Notes: generated by a model not told the origin, from the sequence alone. Positions 16,562 through 25,837 are shown, counted from the stretch's first letter. The stretch is DNA of 64,000 bases from Streptomyces rhizoryzae (GCF_023155275.1 NZ_JALMUV010000021.1:55757-119756), one strand, 5' to 3'. Numbers and translations are program-made.

Positions 16562-17521
16562 TCACTCCACGAACAACCCCCGTTCCGCCGCCTTGGTGTC
16601 GAATTCCTCCAGGCGGGCCTGGGCGTCGGGGAGGCCGTCGCACATGGCCTCCAGCAGGACCCGGCCCAGGAGCATCGGGGCGCACGCGGTGTCGAAGGCC
16701 AGACCGGTGCCGACCGGGGCCGGGAGCAGCAGGTCGGTGTGGTGCGCCACCGGGGCGAACGCGCTGTCGGCGACGGTGACGACGGTGAGCCCGGCGGCGC
16801 GCGCGGCGGCCAGGGCGTCGATCACCTCGCGGGGGTGGCGGGGCAGCGCGAAGCAGAGCAGCACGGTGGCCCCGGCGCGTACCGCGGCGTCGATGCGGTC
16901 GGTGAGCATGGTGCCGCCCTCGTCCAACAGCCGGACGTCCGGGTGGACCTTCCGTGCGAAGTATGCGAAACCGGCGGCCTGTGCGGTGGCCGCGCGCAGG
17001 CCGAGGACCGGCAGCGGCCGGGAGCGGGCGAGGAGCCGCCCGGCCTCGGTCACCGGCCCGGTGTCGGCGAGCGCGTCGGCCAGGTGCCGGAGGTTGTCGA
17101 TCTCGGCCTGGACGGCCTGCTGGTACTCGTTGAGCGCACCGGCGCCGCCCGGCTTCCCGGCAGGGGCGACGTCCCGGAGGTGGCGGCGCAGCGCCGGGTA
17201 GCCGTCGAAGCCGAGCGCCACCGCGAAGCGGGTGACCGAGGGCTGGCTGACCCCGGCGAGTTCGGCCAGTTCGACGCTGGAGAGGAACGGCGCGTCGGCG
17301 GCCCGCCGCACCATGCAGTGGGCGATCCGGCGCTGGGTCGGCGTGAGCCGGTGCCCCTCGAAGAGCCGCTGGAGGCGGGCCGCGCTGCTGGCGGCCGGGC
17401 CGTTGCCGCTGCGACCCGCCGCCGCCCGGCCGGCCGCACCGGCCCCCCGCGGCCGCGTGCCGCCCGCGCGGACGCCGCCGTCCACCTCGCCGCCCACGCC
17501 GTTGTCCCCGTCCCCGCTCAT
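16562..17521 (-). CDS. MurR/RpiR-family transcriptional regulator
   Basis: 319 residues. ATG 17521 is chosen for the GGGAGGAAGAGG site; a longer in-frame extension is unsupported. After a Gly/Ala-rich lead comes the RpiR HTH (LTPTQRRIAHCMV, then SVELAELAGVSQPSVTRFAVALGFDGYPALRR) and a SIS domain (LPVLGLRAATAQAAGFAYF, GATVLLCFALPRHPREVIDAL, GLTVVTVADSAFAPV). The SIS domain usually binds a phosphosugar or related metabolite. It is divergent from the NCS1 permease and convergent with the LysA-like gene, so it may control the permease. Confidence 0.88.
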   Translation of the reverse strand: MSGDGDNGVGGEVDGGVRAGGTRPRGAGAAGRAAAGRSGNGPAASSAARLQRLFEGHRLTPTQRRIAHCMVRRAADAPFLSSVELAELAGVSQPSVTRFAVALGFDGYPALRRHLRDVAPAGKPGGAGALNEYQQAVQAEIDNLRHLADALADTGPVTEAGRLLARSRPLPVLGLRAATAQAAGFAYFARKVHPDVRLLDEGGTMLTDRIDAAVRAGATVLLCFALPRHPREVIDALAAARAAGLTVVTVADSAFAPVAHHTDLLLPAPVGTGLAFDTACAPMLLGRVLLEAMCDGLPDAQARLEEFDTKAAERGLFVE

Positions 17522-17900
17522 CGCCTCTTCCTCCCGGCCCGCTCCGGGCCTTGTCGTGTGTCGCCCGACTGTACGGAATTCCCGCCCGCGCCGGTCGCGG
17601 CCGCGGGCCGGAAGCGCCCCCGCCCGCCCGGCCGGCCCGCCCTCGTGCCCTCCCGGACCCGGCCCGCCGCCCTCGTCGCGGCCCTCCCTCCGCTCCCCCG
17701 CGCCGCCCGTCGTCCGTCCCACCGGCCCCGTCCGCCAATCCGGCCCCACCTATTGACCTTCCATTCATTCACACCCATCCTGCATGAATCCATACACGCA
17801 GCACACCCGGAGACCGCGCCGGACCGCGCCCGAACCCCCCTCGGCCGCACTCGGACGGCACCCCGGACGTTGCCCCCGGCACGGTGGAAGAGGCGGCCCC
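17522..17900. promoter_or_regulatory. Divergent promoter region, regulator/permease
   Basis: 379 bp between divergent genes, mostly C-rich. An AT-richer island at about 17750-17800 contains TTGACC followed by TTCATTCACACC and CTGCATGAA; the arms TTCAT and ATGAA form a weak inverted repeat. This is the likely promoter/operator of the permease. The permease start has GGAAGAGG upstream. Confidence 0.4.
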
Positions 17901-19313
17901 ATGGCAGGAGTGATCGAACAGCGCTCGATCGACGTCGTCCCCGACGACGAGCGGCACGGCAGCGCGGTCAGCCAGTTCACCCTCTGGCTCGGCGCGAACC
18001 TCCAGGTCACCGCCGTGGTCACCGGCGCACTGGCCGTCGTCTTCGGGGCCAACGCCTGGTGGGCGCTGATCGGCCTGCTGGTCGGCAACCTCGCCGGCGG
18101 CGCCGTGATGGCACTGCACTCCGCCCAGGGCCCGCGGCTCGGGCTGCCGCAGATGATCACCTCGCGGGCGCAGTTCGGGGTGCGCGGCGCGGTGGTGCCG
18201 CTGGCGCTGGTCATCGTGATGTACATCGGGTTCTTCGCCAGCGGCAGCGTGCTCGCCGGGCAGGCGGTGGGCGAGCTGACGCACCTCGGCGACACGGCCG
18301 GGATCGTGCTGTTCGCCGCGGTCACCGCGGTCGCCGCGGCCGTCGGCTACCGGCTGATCCACCTCCTCGGCAAGATCGCCGGTCTGGTCTGCGCGCTGGC
18401 CTTCGTCTACCTCGGCATCCGGCTGCTCCAGCGCGCCGACCTCGCCGCGCTGCTGCACGACCGCGGTTTCGCGCTGCCGGTCTTCCTGCTCGCGGTCTCG
18501 CTCTCGGCGTCCTGGCAGCTGGCCTTCGGCCCGTACGTGGCGGACTACTCCCGCTACCTGCCGCGCCACACCTCGACCCGCGCCACGTTCTGGTGGACCC
18601 TCGGCGGATCGGTGCTGGGCGCGCAGTGGTCGATGACGTTCGGGGCGCTGGCGGCCGCCGCGGCGCCGGCCGCGTTCGTGGGCCACGAGGTCGGCTACCT
18701 CGTCGGGCTGGGCGGGACGGGGCTGATCGCCTCGTTCCTCTACTTCGTCATCGCCCTCGGCAAGCTCACCATCAACATCCTCAACACCTACGGCGGCTTC
18801 ATGTCGCTGGTCACCAGCGTCAGCGGCTTCCGCGGGCAGCGCACCCTGAGCGCACGCGGCCGGGCGGCGTACATCGCCGGGATCATGGTGGCCGGGACCG
18901 CCGTCGCCCTGCTGGGCAAGGACTCCTTCCTCACCTCCTTCAAGGACTTCCTGCTCTTCCTGCTGACGTTCTTCACGCCCTGGTCGGCGATCAACCTCGT
19001 CGACTACTACCTGGTCTCCAAGGAGCGGTACGACATCCCGGCGCTCACCGACCCCGCCGGCCGGTACGGCGCCTGGAACGTCCGCGCACTGACGGTGTAC
19101 GTCGTCGGCGTCCTGGCCCAACTCCCCTTCCTGGCCACGCACTTCTACACCGGCCCGCTGGTCGGCCCGCTCGGCGGCGCCGACGTCTCCTGGCTGGTCG
19201 GCCTGGCGGTGCCCGCCGTCCTGTACTGGCTCGCCGCCCGCCGCGACCCCGCGCGCCGCGTGGACCCGGAGCCCCACCAGGAGCAGCAGCTGCCCGCCGG
19301 ACTGGGGGGCTAG
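17901..19313 (+). CDS. NCS1 purine/cytosine-type permease
   Basis: 470 residues, ATG 17901. About 12 hydrophobic helices. Family hallmarks: QFTLWLGANLQVTAVVTG near the N-terminus, GLPQMITSRAQFGVRG, ASWQLAFGPYVADYSRYLP, INILNTYGGFMSLV and LLTFFTPWSAINLVDYYLV. Proton- or sodium-coupled uptake of a nucleobase, hydantoin or similar small heterocycle at the cytoplasmic membrane. The specific substrate is not readable from sequence. An RpiR regulator is divergent; a small membrane-protein gene follows 41 bp later. Confidence 0.92.
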   Translation: MAGVIEQRSIDVVPDDERHGSAVSQFTLWLGANLQVTAVVTGALAVVFGANAWWALIGLLVGNLAGGAVMALHSAQGPRLGLPQMITSRAQFGVRGAVVPLALVIVMYIGFFASGSVLAGQAVGELTHLGDTAGIVLFAAVTAVAAAVGYRLIHLLGKIAGLVCALAFVYLGIRLLQRADLAALLHDRGFALPVFLLAVSLSASWQLAFGPYVADYSRYLPRHTSTRATFWWTLGGSVLGAQWSMTFGALAAAAAPAAFVGHEVGYLVGLGGTGLIASFLYFVIALGKLTINILNTYGGFMSLVTSVSGFRGQRTLSARGRAAYIAGIMVAGTAVALLGKDSFLTSFKDFLLFLLTFFTPWSAINLVDYYLVSKERYDIPALTDPAGRYGAWNVRALTVYVVGVLAQLPFLATHFYTGPLVGPLGGADVSWLVGLAVPAVLYWLAARRDPARRVDPEPHQEQQLPAGLGG

Positions 19314-19354
19314 CCCCACTGCGCCGGGCCGCCGCCCGTCCGTACGCTCGGCGC

Positions 19355-19768
19355 ATGGCGACACACGACCCCGATCTGCGGAAAGAACTCGACGCCACGC
19401 TCCAGACCCGCAAGGAGCTGGGGCCGGAGTACGAGGCCGAGCTGGTGGAGTCCTTCCTGGAGAAACTCGACCGGGACGTCGAGCGGCGGGTGCGCCGGCA
19501 GGTGGCCGAGCAGCAGGTGCAGGTGGCGCGCGGGCAGCGGCCGCCGCGCGCCGGGAGCGGCTCGGAGAGCTTCTGGGAGCGGTTCGCCGTCGCGGTGGTC
19601 TCGCTGGTGCTGGCCATCCCGCTGACCGCGATCGCCGTGGTCAACGCGGGGCTGGTCGGCCTGGTGGTGTGCTGGGCCGGCATCGTCGGCGTCAACGCCG
19701 TCCACAGCCTGGGGGTGCGGGCCCTGCTGCGGACCCGCGCGGACCGGCCCGCGGAGGACTGGGACTGA
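19355..19768 (+). CDS. Small two-helix membrane protein, DUF1707-free 2TM type
   Basis: 137 residues, ATG 19355. The N-terminal half is charged and probably coiled-coil (LRKELDATLQTRKELG, EAELVESFLEKLDRDVERRV). The C-terminal half has two hydrophobic helices (FAVAVVSLVLAIPLTAIAVV and LVGLVVCWAGIVGVNAVHSL). No catalytic motif. Similar proteins are widespread in Streptomyces; function unknown. It lies 41 bp after the permease and may share its transcript. Confidence 0.75.
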   Translation: MATHDPDLRKELDATLQTRKELGPEYEAELVESFLEKLDRDVERRVRRQVAEQQVQVARGQRPPRAGSGSESFWERFAVAVVSLVLAIPLTAIAVVNAGLVGLVVCWAGIVGVNAVHSLGVRALLRTRADRPAEDWD

Positions 19769-20184
19769 CCCGGCCCCGGACGGGGCAGGAAGCGGCGTTC
19801 CCGCAGGAGGCGGCCCTTCCTGCGCCGGAGCGGCGCTTCGGCCGGACGAAGCGCCTCGGCGGGAGGAAGCCCTCCCGCCGAGGAAGCGTTTCGGCGGGGA
19901 CCGCCGCACCCCGGCCGGAGCCGGGGGCGGGACGACGGCGGTCCCCGCCCGGGACGCGATCCGGGTCAGGGCCGGCCCTCGCATCCTGGCGACCGGTCAG
20001 GTCCGGGAGCCGCTCCGGAGGTCCGCATCGCCTGACATCACTGTGCCTGAGAAGTGTTAAGCCCGTGCTGCGCGCACGTGACGCATACGTACCCCTTGCG
20101 TCGACGGGCCGTTTCCTGACGGACGCTTGACACCGCGGCGCACCGCGACCGCGCCGGGCGCGCACGCCCGGCGCGGTGCGGCGG
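19769..20184. terminator. Hairpin-rich convergent intergenic region
   Basis: 416 bp between convergent genes. The main element is a perfect 13-bp stem at 19854-19866/19871-19883 (CCTCGGCGGGAGG with its complement, loop AAGC), a likely terminator. Around it GAAGCG-N2-TCGGCGGG occurs twice (from 19849 and 19884) with further GAAGCG/CGCTTC copies. From 20035 onward the sequence is AT-richer, with no gene recognised. Confidence 0.6.
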
Positions 20185-21573
20185 CTACTTCCCGGCGCCG
20201 CGCGCGAGGTACGCCAGCAGGTCCTGCCGGCTCACCACGCCCTTGGGCTTGCCCTCGACCAGGACGATCGCCGCGTCGGCGGTCTCCAGCACCGCCATCA
20301 GGTCCGAGACCGGCTCGCCCGAGCCGACCTGCGGCAGCGGCGGGCACATGTGCTTCTCCAGCGGGTCGGAGAGCGAGGCCCGCTGGGTGAACAGCGCGTC
20401 CAGCAGCTCCCGTTCGACGACCGAGCCGACGACCTCGGCGGCCATCACGTCCGGGTGCCCGGCGCCCGGCTTGACGATCGGCATCTGCGAGACGCCGTAC
20501 TCCCGCAGCACCTCGATCGCCTCGCCGACGGTCTCCTCCGGGTGCATGTGGACGAGCGAGGGCAGCGCGCCCGCCTTGTGCTGGAGCACCTCGCCGACCC
20601 GCGCCGCGGTGCCGCTCTCCTCCAGGAAGCCGTAGTCGGCCATCCACTCGTCGTTGAAGATCTTGGAGAGGTAGCCGCGGCCGCTGTCCGGCAGCAGGAT
20701 GACCATCACGTCGTCCGGCCCGAGCCGCTCGGCGACCCGCAGACCGGCCACCACGGCCATCCCGCAGGAGCCGCCGACCAGCAGTCCCTCCTCCTTGGCC
20801 AGCCGCCGGGTCATCTGGAAGGCGTCCTTGTCGGAGACCGCCACGATCTCGTCGGCGACCGTGCGGTCGTAGGCGGTCGGCCAGAAGTCCTCACCGACGC
20901 CCTCGATCAGGTACGGCCGGCCGGAGCCCCCGCTGTAGACCGAGCCCTCGGGGTCGGCGCCGACGACCGTGACCCGGCCCTCGCTGACGTCCTTCAGGTA
21001 GCGGCCGGTGCCGCTGATCGTGCCGCCGGTGCCGACGCCCGCCACGAAGTGGGTGATCCGCCCGTCGGTCTGCTCCCACAGCTCGGGACCGGTGGTCTCG
21101 TAGTGCGAGCGCGGGTTGTTGGGGTTGCTGTACTGGTCCGGCTTCCAGGCGCCGGGCGTCTCGCGCACCAGCCGGTCTGAGACGTTGTAGTACGAGTCGG
21201 GGTGCTCGGGGTCCACCGCGGTGGGGCAGACCACGACCTCCGCGCCATAGGCCCGCAGTACGTTGATCTTGTCCGTCGACACCTTGTCGGGGCAGACGAA
21301 GATGCACTTGTAGCCCTTCTGCTGGGCCACGATGGCGAGGCCGACGCCGGTGTTGCCGGACGTCGGCTCCACGATCGTCCCGCCCGGCTGCAACTCGCCG
21401 GACTCCTCGGCGGCCTCGATCATCCGCAGCGCGATCCGGTCCTTGACCGATCCGCCCGGGTTGAAGTACTCGACCTTCACCAGGACGGTTGCCTGGATCC
21501 CCTGAGTGACGCTGTTGAGCCGGACGAGCGGGGTGTTGCCGACGAGCTCAATCATCGAATCGTAAAACTGCAC
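20185..21573 (-). CDS. cbs: Cystathionine beta-synthase
   Basis: 462 residues, GTG 21573 with CGGAGA ahead. Fold-type II PLP enzyme joining serine (or O-acetylserine) and homocysteine into cystathionine in reverse transsulfuration. Motifs: IELVGNTPLVRL, the PLP Lys in NPGGSVKDRIALRM, VEPTSGNTGVGLA, and the phosphate loop GVGTGGTISGTGRYLK. After about residue 330 come two CBS domains (GALPSLVHMHPEETVGEAIE and VSDLMAVLETADAAIVLVEG), as in eukaryote-like and mycobacterial enzymes. The VKVEYFNPG stretch is intact. Divergent from the SGNH hydrolase. Confidence 0.93.
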   Translation of the reverse strand: MQFYDSMIELVGNTPLVRLNSVTQGIQATVLVKVEYFNPGGSVKDRIALRMIEAAEESGELQPGGTIVEPTSGNTGVGLAIVAQQKGYKCIFVCPDKVSTDKINVLRAYGAEVVVCPTAVDPEHPDSYYNVSDRLVRETPGAWKPDQYSNPNNPRSHYETTGPELWEQTDGRITHFVAGVGTGGTISGTGRYLKDVSEGRVTVVGADPEGSVYSGGSGRPYLIEGVGEDFWPTAYDRTVADEIVAVSDKDAFQMTRRLAKEEGLLVGGSCGMAVVAGLRVAERLGPDDVMVILLPDSGRGYLSKIFNDEWMADYGFLEESGTAARVGEVLQHKAGALPSLVHMHPEETVGEAIEVLREYGVSQMPIVKPGAGHPDVMAAEVVGSVVERELLDALFTQRASLSDPLEKHMCPPLPQVGSGEPVSDLMAVLETADAAIVLVEGKPKGVVSRQDLLAYLARGAGK

Positions 21574-21801
21574 GGTGGTCTCCGCGGTCGGGGGCACGCT
21601 CTCCTGCGCCCGTGCCGCCAGCCTATTGCCCGGCCGGACCGGGGGCCCGCGGGTTCGGGTGGACGGCTCCATCGGGGGCCCGGTGCGTTGCGGTGCGGCC
21701 CGGAACGGGCATCTCACCGGTGAAGGAGCGTGTGCCCTTTCACGAGCGCGTCCGGCCCCGGTGCCGCGGCGCGCCCGCGCTGCACGGGGAGGTACCGGCC
21801 G

Positions 21802-22821
21802 ATGGCGATGACGAGGTCCAGGGCGAGGGTGGCGCGGCGGATCGCGACCGCGGCGGCGTTCGGCGGCGGCGGGGCCGGGCTGCTGGGCGTGGCCGCCGTC
21901 GGGCTGCTGCTGACCGAGGTGCGGCTGGCCCGCCGGACGGTCGGCGGCTCCAGCGACATCCCGCCGTGCGCCGACGGCCGCTACGGCGCCGCCTTCGGCC
22001 ACCGCACCGACCGGCCCCCGCTGCGACTGGGCTTCCTCGGCGACTCCACGGCGGCCGGCCAGGGCGTCCACCGGCCCTCCCAGACGCCCGGCGCGCTGCT
22101 CGCCAGCGGTCTGGCCGCGCTCGCCGAGCTCCCCGTCGACCTGCGCAACGTCGCGCTGCCCGGCGCCCGCTCCGACGACCTGCCGCGCCAGGTCGAGCTG
22201 ATCCTGGCGGACGGCGAGGCGGTCCCGGACGTCTGCGTCATCATGATCGGCGCCAACGACGTGACCCGCCGGCTGCCGCCCGCGGAGTCGGTGCGGCAGC
22301 TGTCCGCGGCGGTGCGGACGCTGCGCGCGGCCGGCTGCCAGGTCGTCGTCGGCACCTGCCCCGACCTGGGCACCATCGAGCCGGTCTACCAGCCGCTGCG
22401 GTGGGTGGCCCGCCGGCTGTCCCGCCAGCTGGCCGCCGCGCAGACCATCGGCGTGGTCGAGAACGGCGGCCGGACGGTCTCGCTCGGCGCGCTGCTGGGG
22501 CCGGAGTTCGAGGCCCGTCCCCGGGAGCTGTTCGGCCCGGACAACTACCACCCGTCGGCCGAGGGCTACGCCACCGCCGCGATGGCGGTGTTCCCCACGG
22601 TGTGCGCGGCGCTCGGGCTGTGGCCGGAGGAGGAGCGGCCGGAGCCCGCCCGGCGCGAGGACATCCTCCCCGTCGAGCAGGCCGCCGCCCGGGCCGCCTC
22701 CGAGGGCGGTACGGAGGTCACCGCCTCCCGCGCGCCGTGGGCCCTGCTCAAGCACCGGCGGCGGCGCCGGCTGCCGGCGCCGGAGGACGGCGACCGGGAC
22801 GGCTCGCCGGTGACGGGGTGA
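21802..22821 (+). CDS. SGNH/GDSL-family hydrolase, membrane-anchored
   Basis: 339 residues, ATG 21802 (GGGGAGG ahead). One N-terminal hydrophobic helix (AAFGGGGAGLLGVAAVGLLL) anchors or exports it. SGNH blocks: I, RLGFLGDSTAAGQG with the nucleophile Ser; III, CVIMIGANDVTRR; V, DNYHPSAEGYATAA with Asp and His. The Gly of block II falls in LPGARSDDL. An esterase, lipase or acyl-sugar hydrolase outside the membrane is expected. A basic tail (KHRRRRRLP) ends the protein. Substrate unknown. Confidence 0.88.
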   Translation: MAMTRSRARVARRIATAAAFGGGGAGLLGVAAVGLLLTEVRLARRTVGGSSDIPPCADGRYGAAFGHRTDRPPLRLGFLGDSTAAGQGVHRPSQTPGALLASGLAALAELPVDLRNVALPGARSDDLPRQVELILADGEAVPDVCVIMIGANDVTRRLPPAESVRQLSAAVRTLRAAGCQVVVGTCPDLGTIEPVYQPLRWVARRLSRQLAAAQTIGVVENGGRTVSLGALLGPEFEARPRELFGPDNYHPSAEGYATAAMAVFPTVCAALGLWPEEERPEPARREDILPVEQAAARAASEGGTEVTASRAPWALLKHRRRRRLPAPEDGDRDGSPVTG

Positions 22822-22909
22822 GGGGGCGCCGCGGGGCCGGGGCCGCCAGGCGGCGGGCCCGCCCCGGACCGCCGGCCGGGGAATACCCGCCCGCCCCGCC
22901 CCGTTCCCA

Positions 22910-22923
22910 TAAGCGCTCGCTTA
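22910..22923 (+). promoter_or_regulatory. TetR-type palindrome before thiolase
   Basis: TAAGCG-CT-CGCTTA, a 14-bp inverted repeat 150 bp ahead of the thiolase start. It resembles operators of TetR-family regulators that control fatty-acid genes in actinobacteria. No TetR gene is adjacent. Confidence 0.45.
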
Positions 22924-23074
22924 GAAAAGAGGCCCGCATCACAGCGCACACCGCGTGACCTCTCGCCGTACGTGCAGGTAACTTCCCAGACGGTCCGCCC
23001 TGTTCGCCGCCCGCCCGGGCGCCGCCGCGCGACGAGGCGCCGGACACCGCACCTACTCACCCCTTGGAGCCGTG

Positions 23075-24295
23075 ATGCCCGAAGCCGTGATCGTCTCAGC
23101 CGCCCGCTCCCCGATCGGCCGCGCGTTCAAGGGCTCCCTGAAGGACCTGCGCCCCGACGACCTCACCGCGACGATCATCCAGGCCGCGCTCGCCAAGGTG
23201 CCCGAGCTGGACCCGGCCGAGATCGACGACCTGATGCTGGGCTGCGGTCTGCCCGGCGGCGAGCAGGGGCACAACCTCGGCCGGATCGTGGCCGTCCAGA
23301 TGGGGATGGACCACCTCCCGGGCTGCACCGTCACCCGCTACTGCTCCTCCTCGCTCCAGACCAGCCGGATGGCGCTGCACGCCATCAAGGCCGGCGAGGG
23401 CGACGTCTTCATCTCGGCGGGCGTGGAGATGGTCTCGCGCAGCGTCAAGGGCACCTCCGACGGCATGCCCGATACCCACAACCCGCTCTTCGCGGACGCC
23501 GAGGCGCGCACCGCGGCCCGCGCCGAGCAGGAGGGCGCGGACTGGCAGGACCCGCGCGCCGACGGCCTGCTGCCCGACCCGTACATCGCGATGGGCCAGA
23601 CCGCGGAGAACCTCGCCCGCTTCAAGGGCATCACCCGCCAGGAGATGGACGAGTTCGGCGTCCGGTCCCAGAACCTCGCCGAGCAGGCGATCAAGGACGG
23701 CTTCTGGGAGCGGGAGATCACCCCGGTCACGCTGCCCGACGGCACGGTCGTGGCCAAGGACGACGGCCCGCGCGCCGGCGTCACGCTGGAGGGCGTGCAG
23801 GGCCTGAAGCCGGTGTTCCGCCCGGACGGCCTGGTCACCGCGGGCAACTGCTGCCCGCTCAACGACGGCGCCGCGGCGCTGGTGATCATGTCCGACACCA
23901 AGGCGCGGGAGCTGGGCCTGACCCCGCTGGCCCGGATCGTCTCCACCGGCGTCTCCGGCCTCTCCCCCGAGATCATGGGCTACGGCCCGGTGGAGGCCAG
24001 CAAGCAGGCCCTCCGGCGCGCCGGCCTGTCGGTCTCCGACATCGACCTGGTGGAGATCAACGAGGCGTTCGCCGCGCAGGTCATCCCCTCCTACCGCGAC
24101 CTCGGCATCGACCTGGACCGGCTGAACGTCAACGGCGGCGCGATCGCCGTCGGCCACCCCTTCGGCATGACCGGCGCCCGGATCACCACCACCCTGATCA
24201 ACTCCCTCCAGTGGCACGACAAGCAGTTCGGCCTGGAGACCATGTGCGTGGGCGGCGGCCAGGGCATGGCGATGGTGATCGAGCGGCTGAGCTGA
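23075..24295 (+). CDS. Acetyl-CoA C-acyltransferase (thiolase)
   Basis: 406 residues. ATG 23075 is preferred over the GTG one codon earlier because TTGGAG lies at the right distance. Degradative/biosynthetic thiolase: nucleophile Cys90 in TVTRYCSSSLQTSRMAL, general acid block GGAIAVGHPFGMTGAR, and the second Cys in ETMCVGGGQGMAM. The substrate loop GEQGHNLGRIVAV is normal. It catalyses thiolytic cleavage of 3-ketoacyl-CoA or the reverse condensation. It stands alone without FadB/FadE neighbours. Function within fatty-acid oxidation is probable. Confidence 0.93.
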   Translation: MPEAVIVSAARSPIGRAFKGSLKDLRPDDLTATIIQAALAKVPELDPAEIDDLMLGCGLPGGEQGHNLGRIVAVQMGMDHLPGCTVTRYCSSSLQTSRMALHAIKAGEGDVFISAGVEMVSRSVKGTSDGMPDTHNPLFADAEARTAARAEQEGADWQDPRADGLLPDPYIAMGQTAENLARFKGITRQEMDEFGVRSQNLAEQAIKDGFWEREITPVTLPDGTVVAKDDGPRAGVTLEGVQGLKPVFRPDGLVTAGNCCPLNDGAAALVIMSDTKARELGLTPLARIVSTGVSGLSPEIMGYGPVEASKQALRRAGLSVSDIDLVEINEAFAAQVIPSYRDLGIDLDRLNVNGGAIAVGHPFGMTGARITTTLINSLQWHDKQFGLETMCVGGGQGMAMVIERLS

Positions 24296-24835
24296 GCTGG
24301 AGCGGAGGGTGGGGGCCGGGCGCGAGGAACGAGTGCCCGGCACCCGCCCGCAGCGGAAGCGAAGCTCAGCGCGAGCAAGGGCACGCGCGGCTGAGCTGAG
24401 CCGTAGCGGACGGTCGCGGACGGCCGCGCCTTCGGTGGGGTGCGCGGAAACGGGGCAACTCCCGTTCTCCGCGCACCCTTCGCGTTCATACGGGCACCGC
24501 CGGCGACGGCGGGTGACGCACGCCACTCGGTGACAAGATCGCGACCCAATCGCCCGCAGGATTGTGACCAACATCCCGGGGAAGCAGCGTCCTTGCAGCT
24601 CAGCCGGGGGCCACCCGACCGCAGGAGCCCCCAAGGGCACCCCATTTCGGGACATAGCCCCCCGCTAACGGTCGCCGACCCGGGTCCGGCTGTTGTAGGA
24701 AGTCGGAGAACAATCTGCTATCGGGAGTACGCCGGTGACCGGTCCGCGACAGTGTGTGCGTATGCCCGGAAGTGAGCGAACACCGAAAGGTGCGCGCCTC
24801 GCGAGTGCGAGGCTCAAGCGAAGCGAGGTTTCGGC
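24296..24835. other. 540-bp intergenic region with terminator
   Basis: The first part holds a strong hairpin at 24437-24478 (GGGTGCGCGGA with TCCGCGCACCC around an inner ACGGG/CCCGT), a likely thiolase terminator. From 24530 the sequence becomes less GC-rich and probably carries the promoter and a long leader for the following gene. A CCTCGC-GAGT-GCGAGG hairpin lies just before its start. No gene or recognised riboswitch was found. Confidence 0.5.
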
Positions 24836-25837
24836 ATGACTGTCACCACCCTCGTCCTGCTGCTGGCAGCGGCGGTCGCCGTGGTGCTGGGCGTCGCCGC
24901 CCTGAGCACCGCCCGCGCCCTGCGCCGCCAGATCTCCGCGCTGCACGCCGAACTCGTCGCCGCCCGCGCGGACGCCGCCGCCCGCGCCGAGGCGGCGAGC
25001 CTGGCCGCCGCGGCGGTCCCGGCGGCCCGCGGGGTGCCGGCCGGCGAGACCCCGCTCGCGGACATACGTGCCGCCGTCGCGGACGCGCTGGCCGAGGAGC
25101 GGGAGCGGGAACTGGCCGAGGCGCGCGCCTTCTGGGCCGCGCAGGAGGCCCGGGACGCCGCGGACGCCCCGTCGCTGTCCGGCCCGCTGGCCGGCCTGGG
25201 CGACGAGGTCCCGCTCGACGGCCGCGAGGGGCGCCGGGAGGCGGCCGAGCGGCTGGAGCTGGACCGGTTCGACGGCCACCCGTTCGTTCCGCGCCAGGCG
25301 GACCTGGCCGGCCTGGAGTCGCTGCTCGGTCCGGACGCCCTGGAGCCGCTGCCGGCGCTGGAGGCCCTGGAGTCGGTGGAGGCGCTGGAGTCCGTCGAGG
25401 CCCTGGAGGCGCTGGACACGCCGGAGTTCGAACCGGCCGAGCCCACGGAGCCCGCCGAGTCCGCGGAGCTGGCCGCGGCCCGCCGCCGCCACCCCTCGCA
25501 CCCGGACTTCTCGCCGATCCCGGCCGTCGCCGACCACGAGCGGACCGTGGCGCGCCTGGCGGAGCTGGCCCGCGAGGCCACCCCGCTCGCCGACGTCCGC
25601 CCCGGCCCGCTGGGCACCCTGGACGTGTACGTCTTCGCCGACGGCACCACGCTCTGCCTGACGCCCGGGCACCGCGAGACCGCCGAGAGCGTGGCCGGGG
25701 CGCTGCGCGACGGCCACACCCCGGTCCTGCTGGGCGGTTCGGGGATCTCCGGCGCGTACGCCCTGACGTTCTCCTGGGGCGAGCGCCGCGAGGAGAGCGT
25801 CTACATCCTCGCCGACCGGGTGATCGCCTCGCTCTGA
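24836..25837 (+). CDS. Membrane-anchored acidic protein, unknown
   Basis: 333 residues from ATG 24836. One N-terminal helix (LVLLLAAAVAVVLGVAAL), then an Ala/Glu/Arg-rich likely coiled coil (residues 25-110). A Leu-Glu repeat near residues 160-200 (LEALESVEALESVEALEAL) precedes a compact C-terminal domain of about 120 residues (HPDFSPIPAVADHERTVARL to the end) with a beta-rich core (DVYVFADGTTLCLTPGH, YALTFSWGERREESVYILAD). No known catalytic motif. The last 37 bp overlap a convergent gene. Function unknown. Confidence 0.75.
   Translation: MTVTTLVLLLAAAVAVVLGVAALSTARALRRQISALHAELVAARADAAARAEAASLAAAAVPAARGVPAGETPLADIRAAVADALAEERERELAEARAFWAAQEARDAADAPSLSGPLAGLGDEVPLDGREGRREAAERLELDRFDGHPFVPRQADLAGLESLLGPDALEPLPALEALESVEALESVEALEALDTPEFEPAEPTEPAESAELAAARRRHPSHPDFSPIPAVADHERTVARLAELAREATPLADVRPGPLGTLDVYVFADGTTLCLTPGHRETAESVAGALRDGHTPVLLGGSGISGAYALTFSWGERREESVYILADRVIASL

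Noticed and set aside
15803..19768. 1321-codon open frame on the plus strand
   Set aside because: Only its last 138 codons (from 19355) look like a protein; the rest shadows the LysA-like, RpiR and NCS1 genes.
20185..22755. N-terminally extended cystathionine beta-synthase frame
   Set aside because: The frame upstream of 21573 is antisense to the SGNH hydrolase and Gly/Arg-rich; the enzyme begins normally at QFYDSMIELVGNTP.
24540..24780. Riboswitch in the leader of the 24836 gene
   Set aside because: The leader is long and less GC-rich, but the ordered ydaO or cobalamin blocks could not be found.
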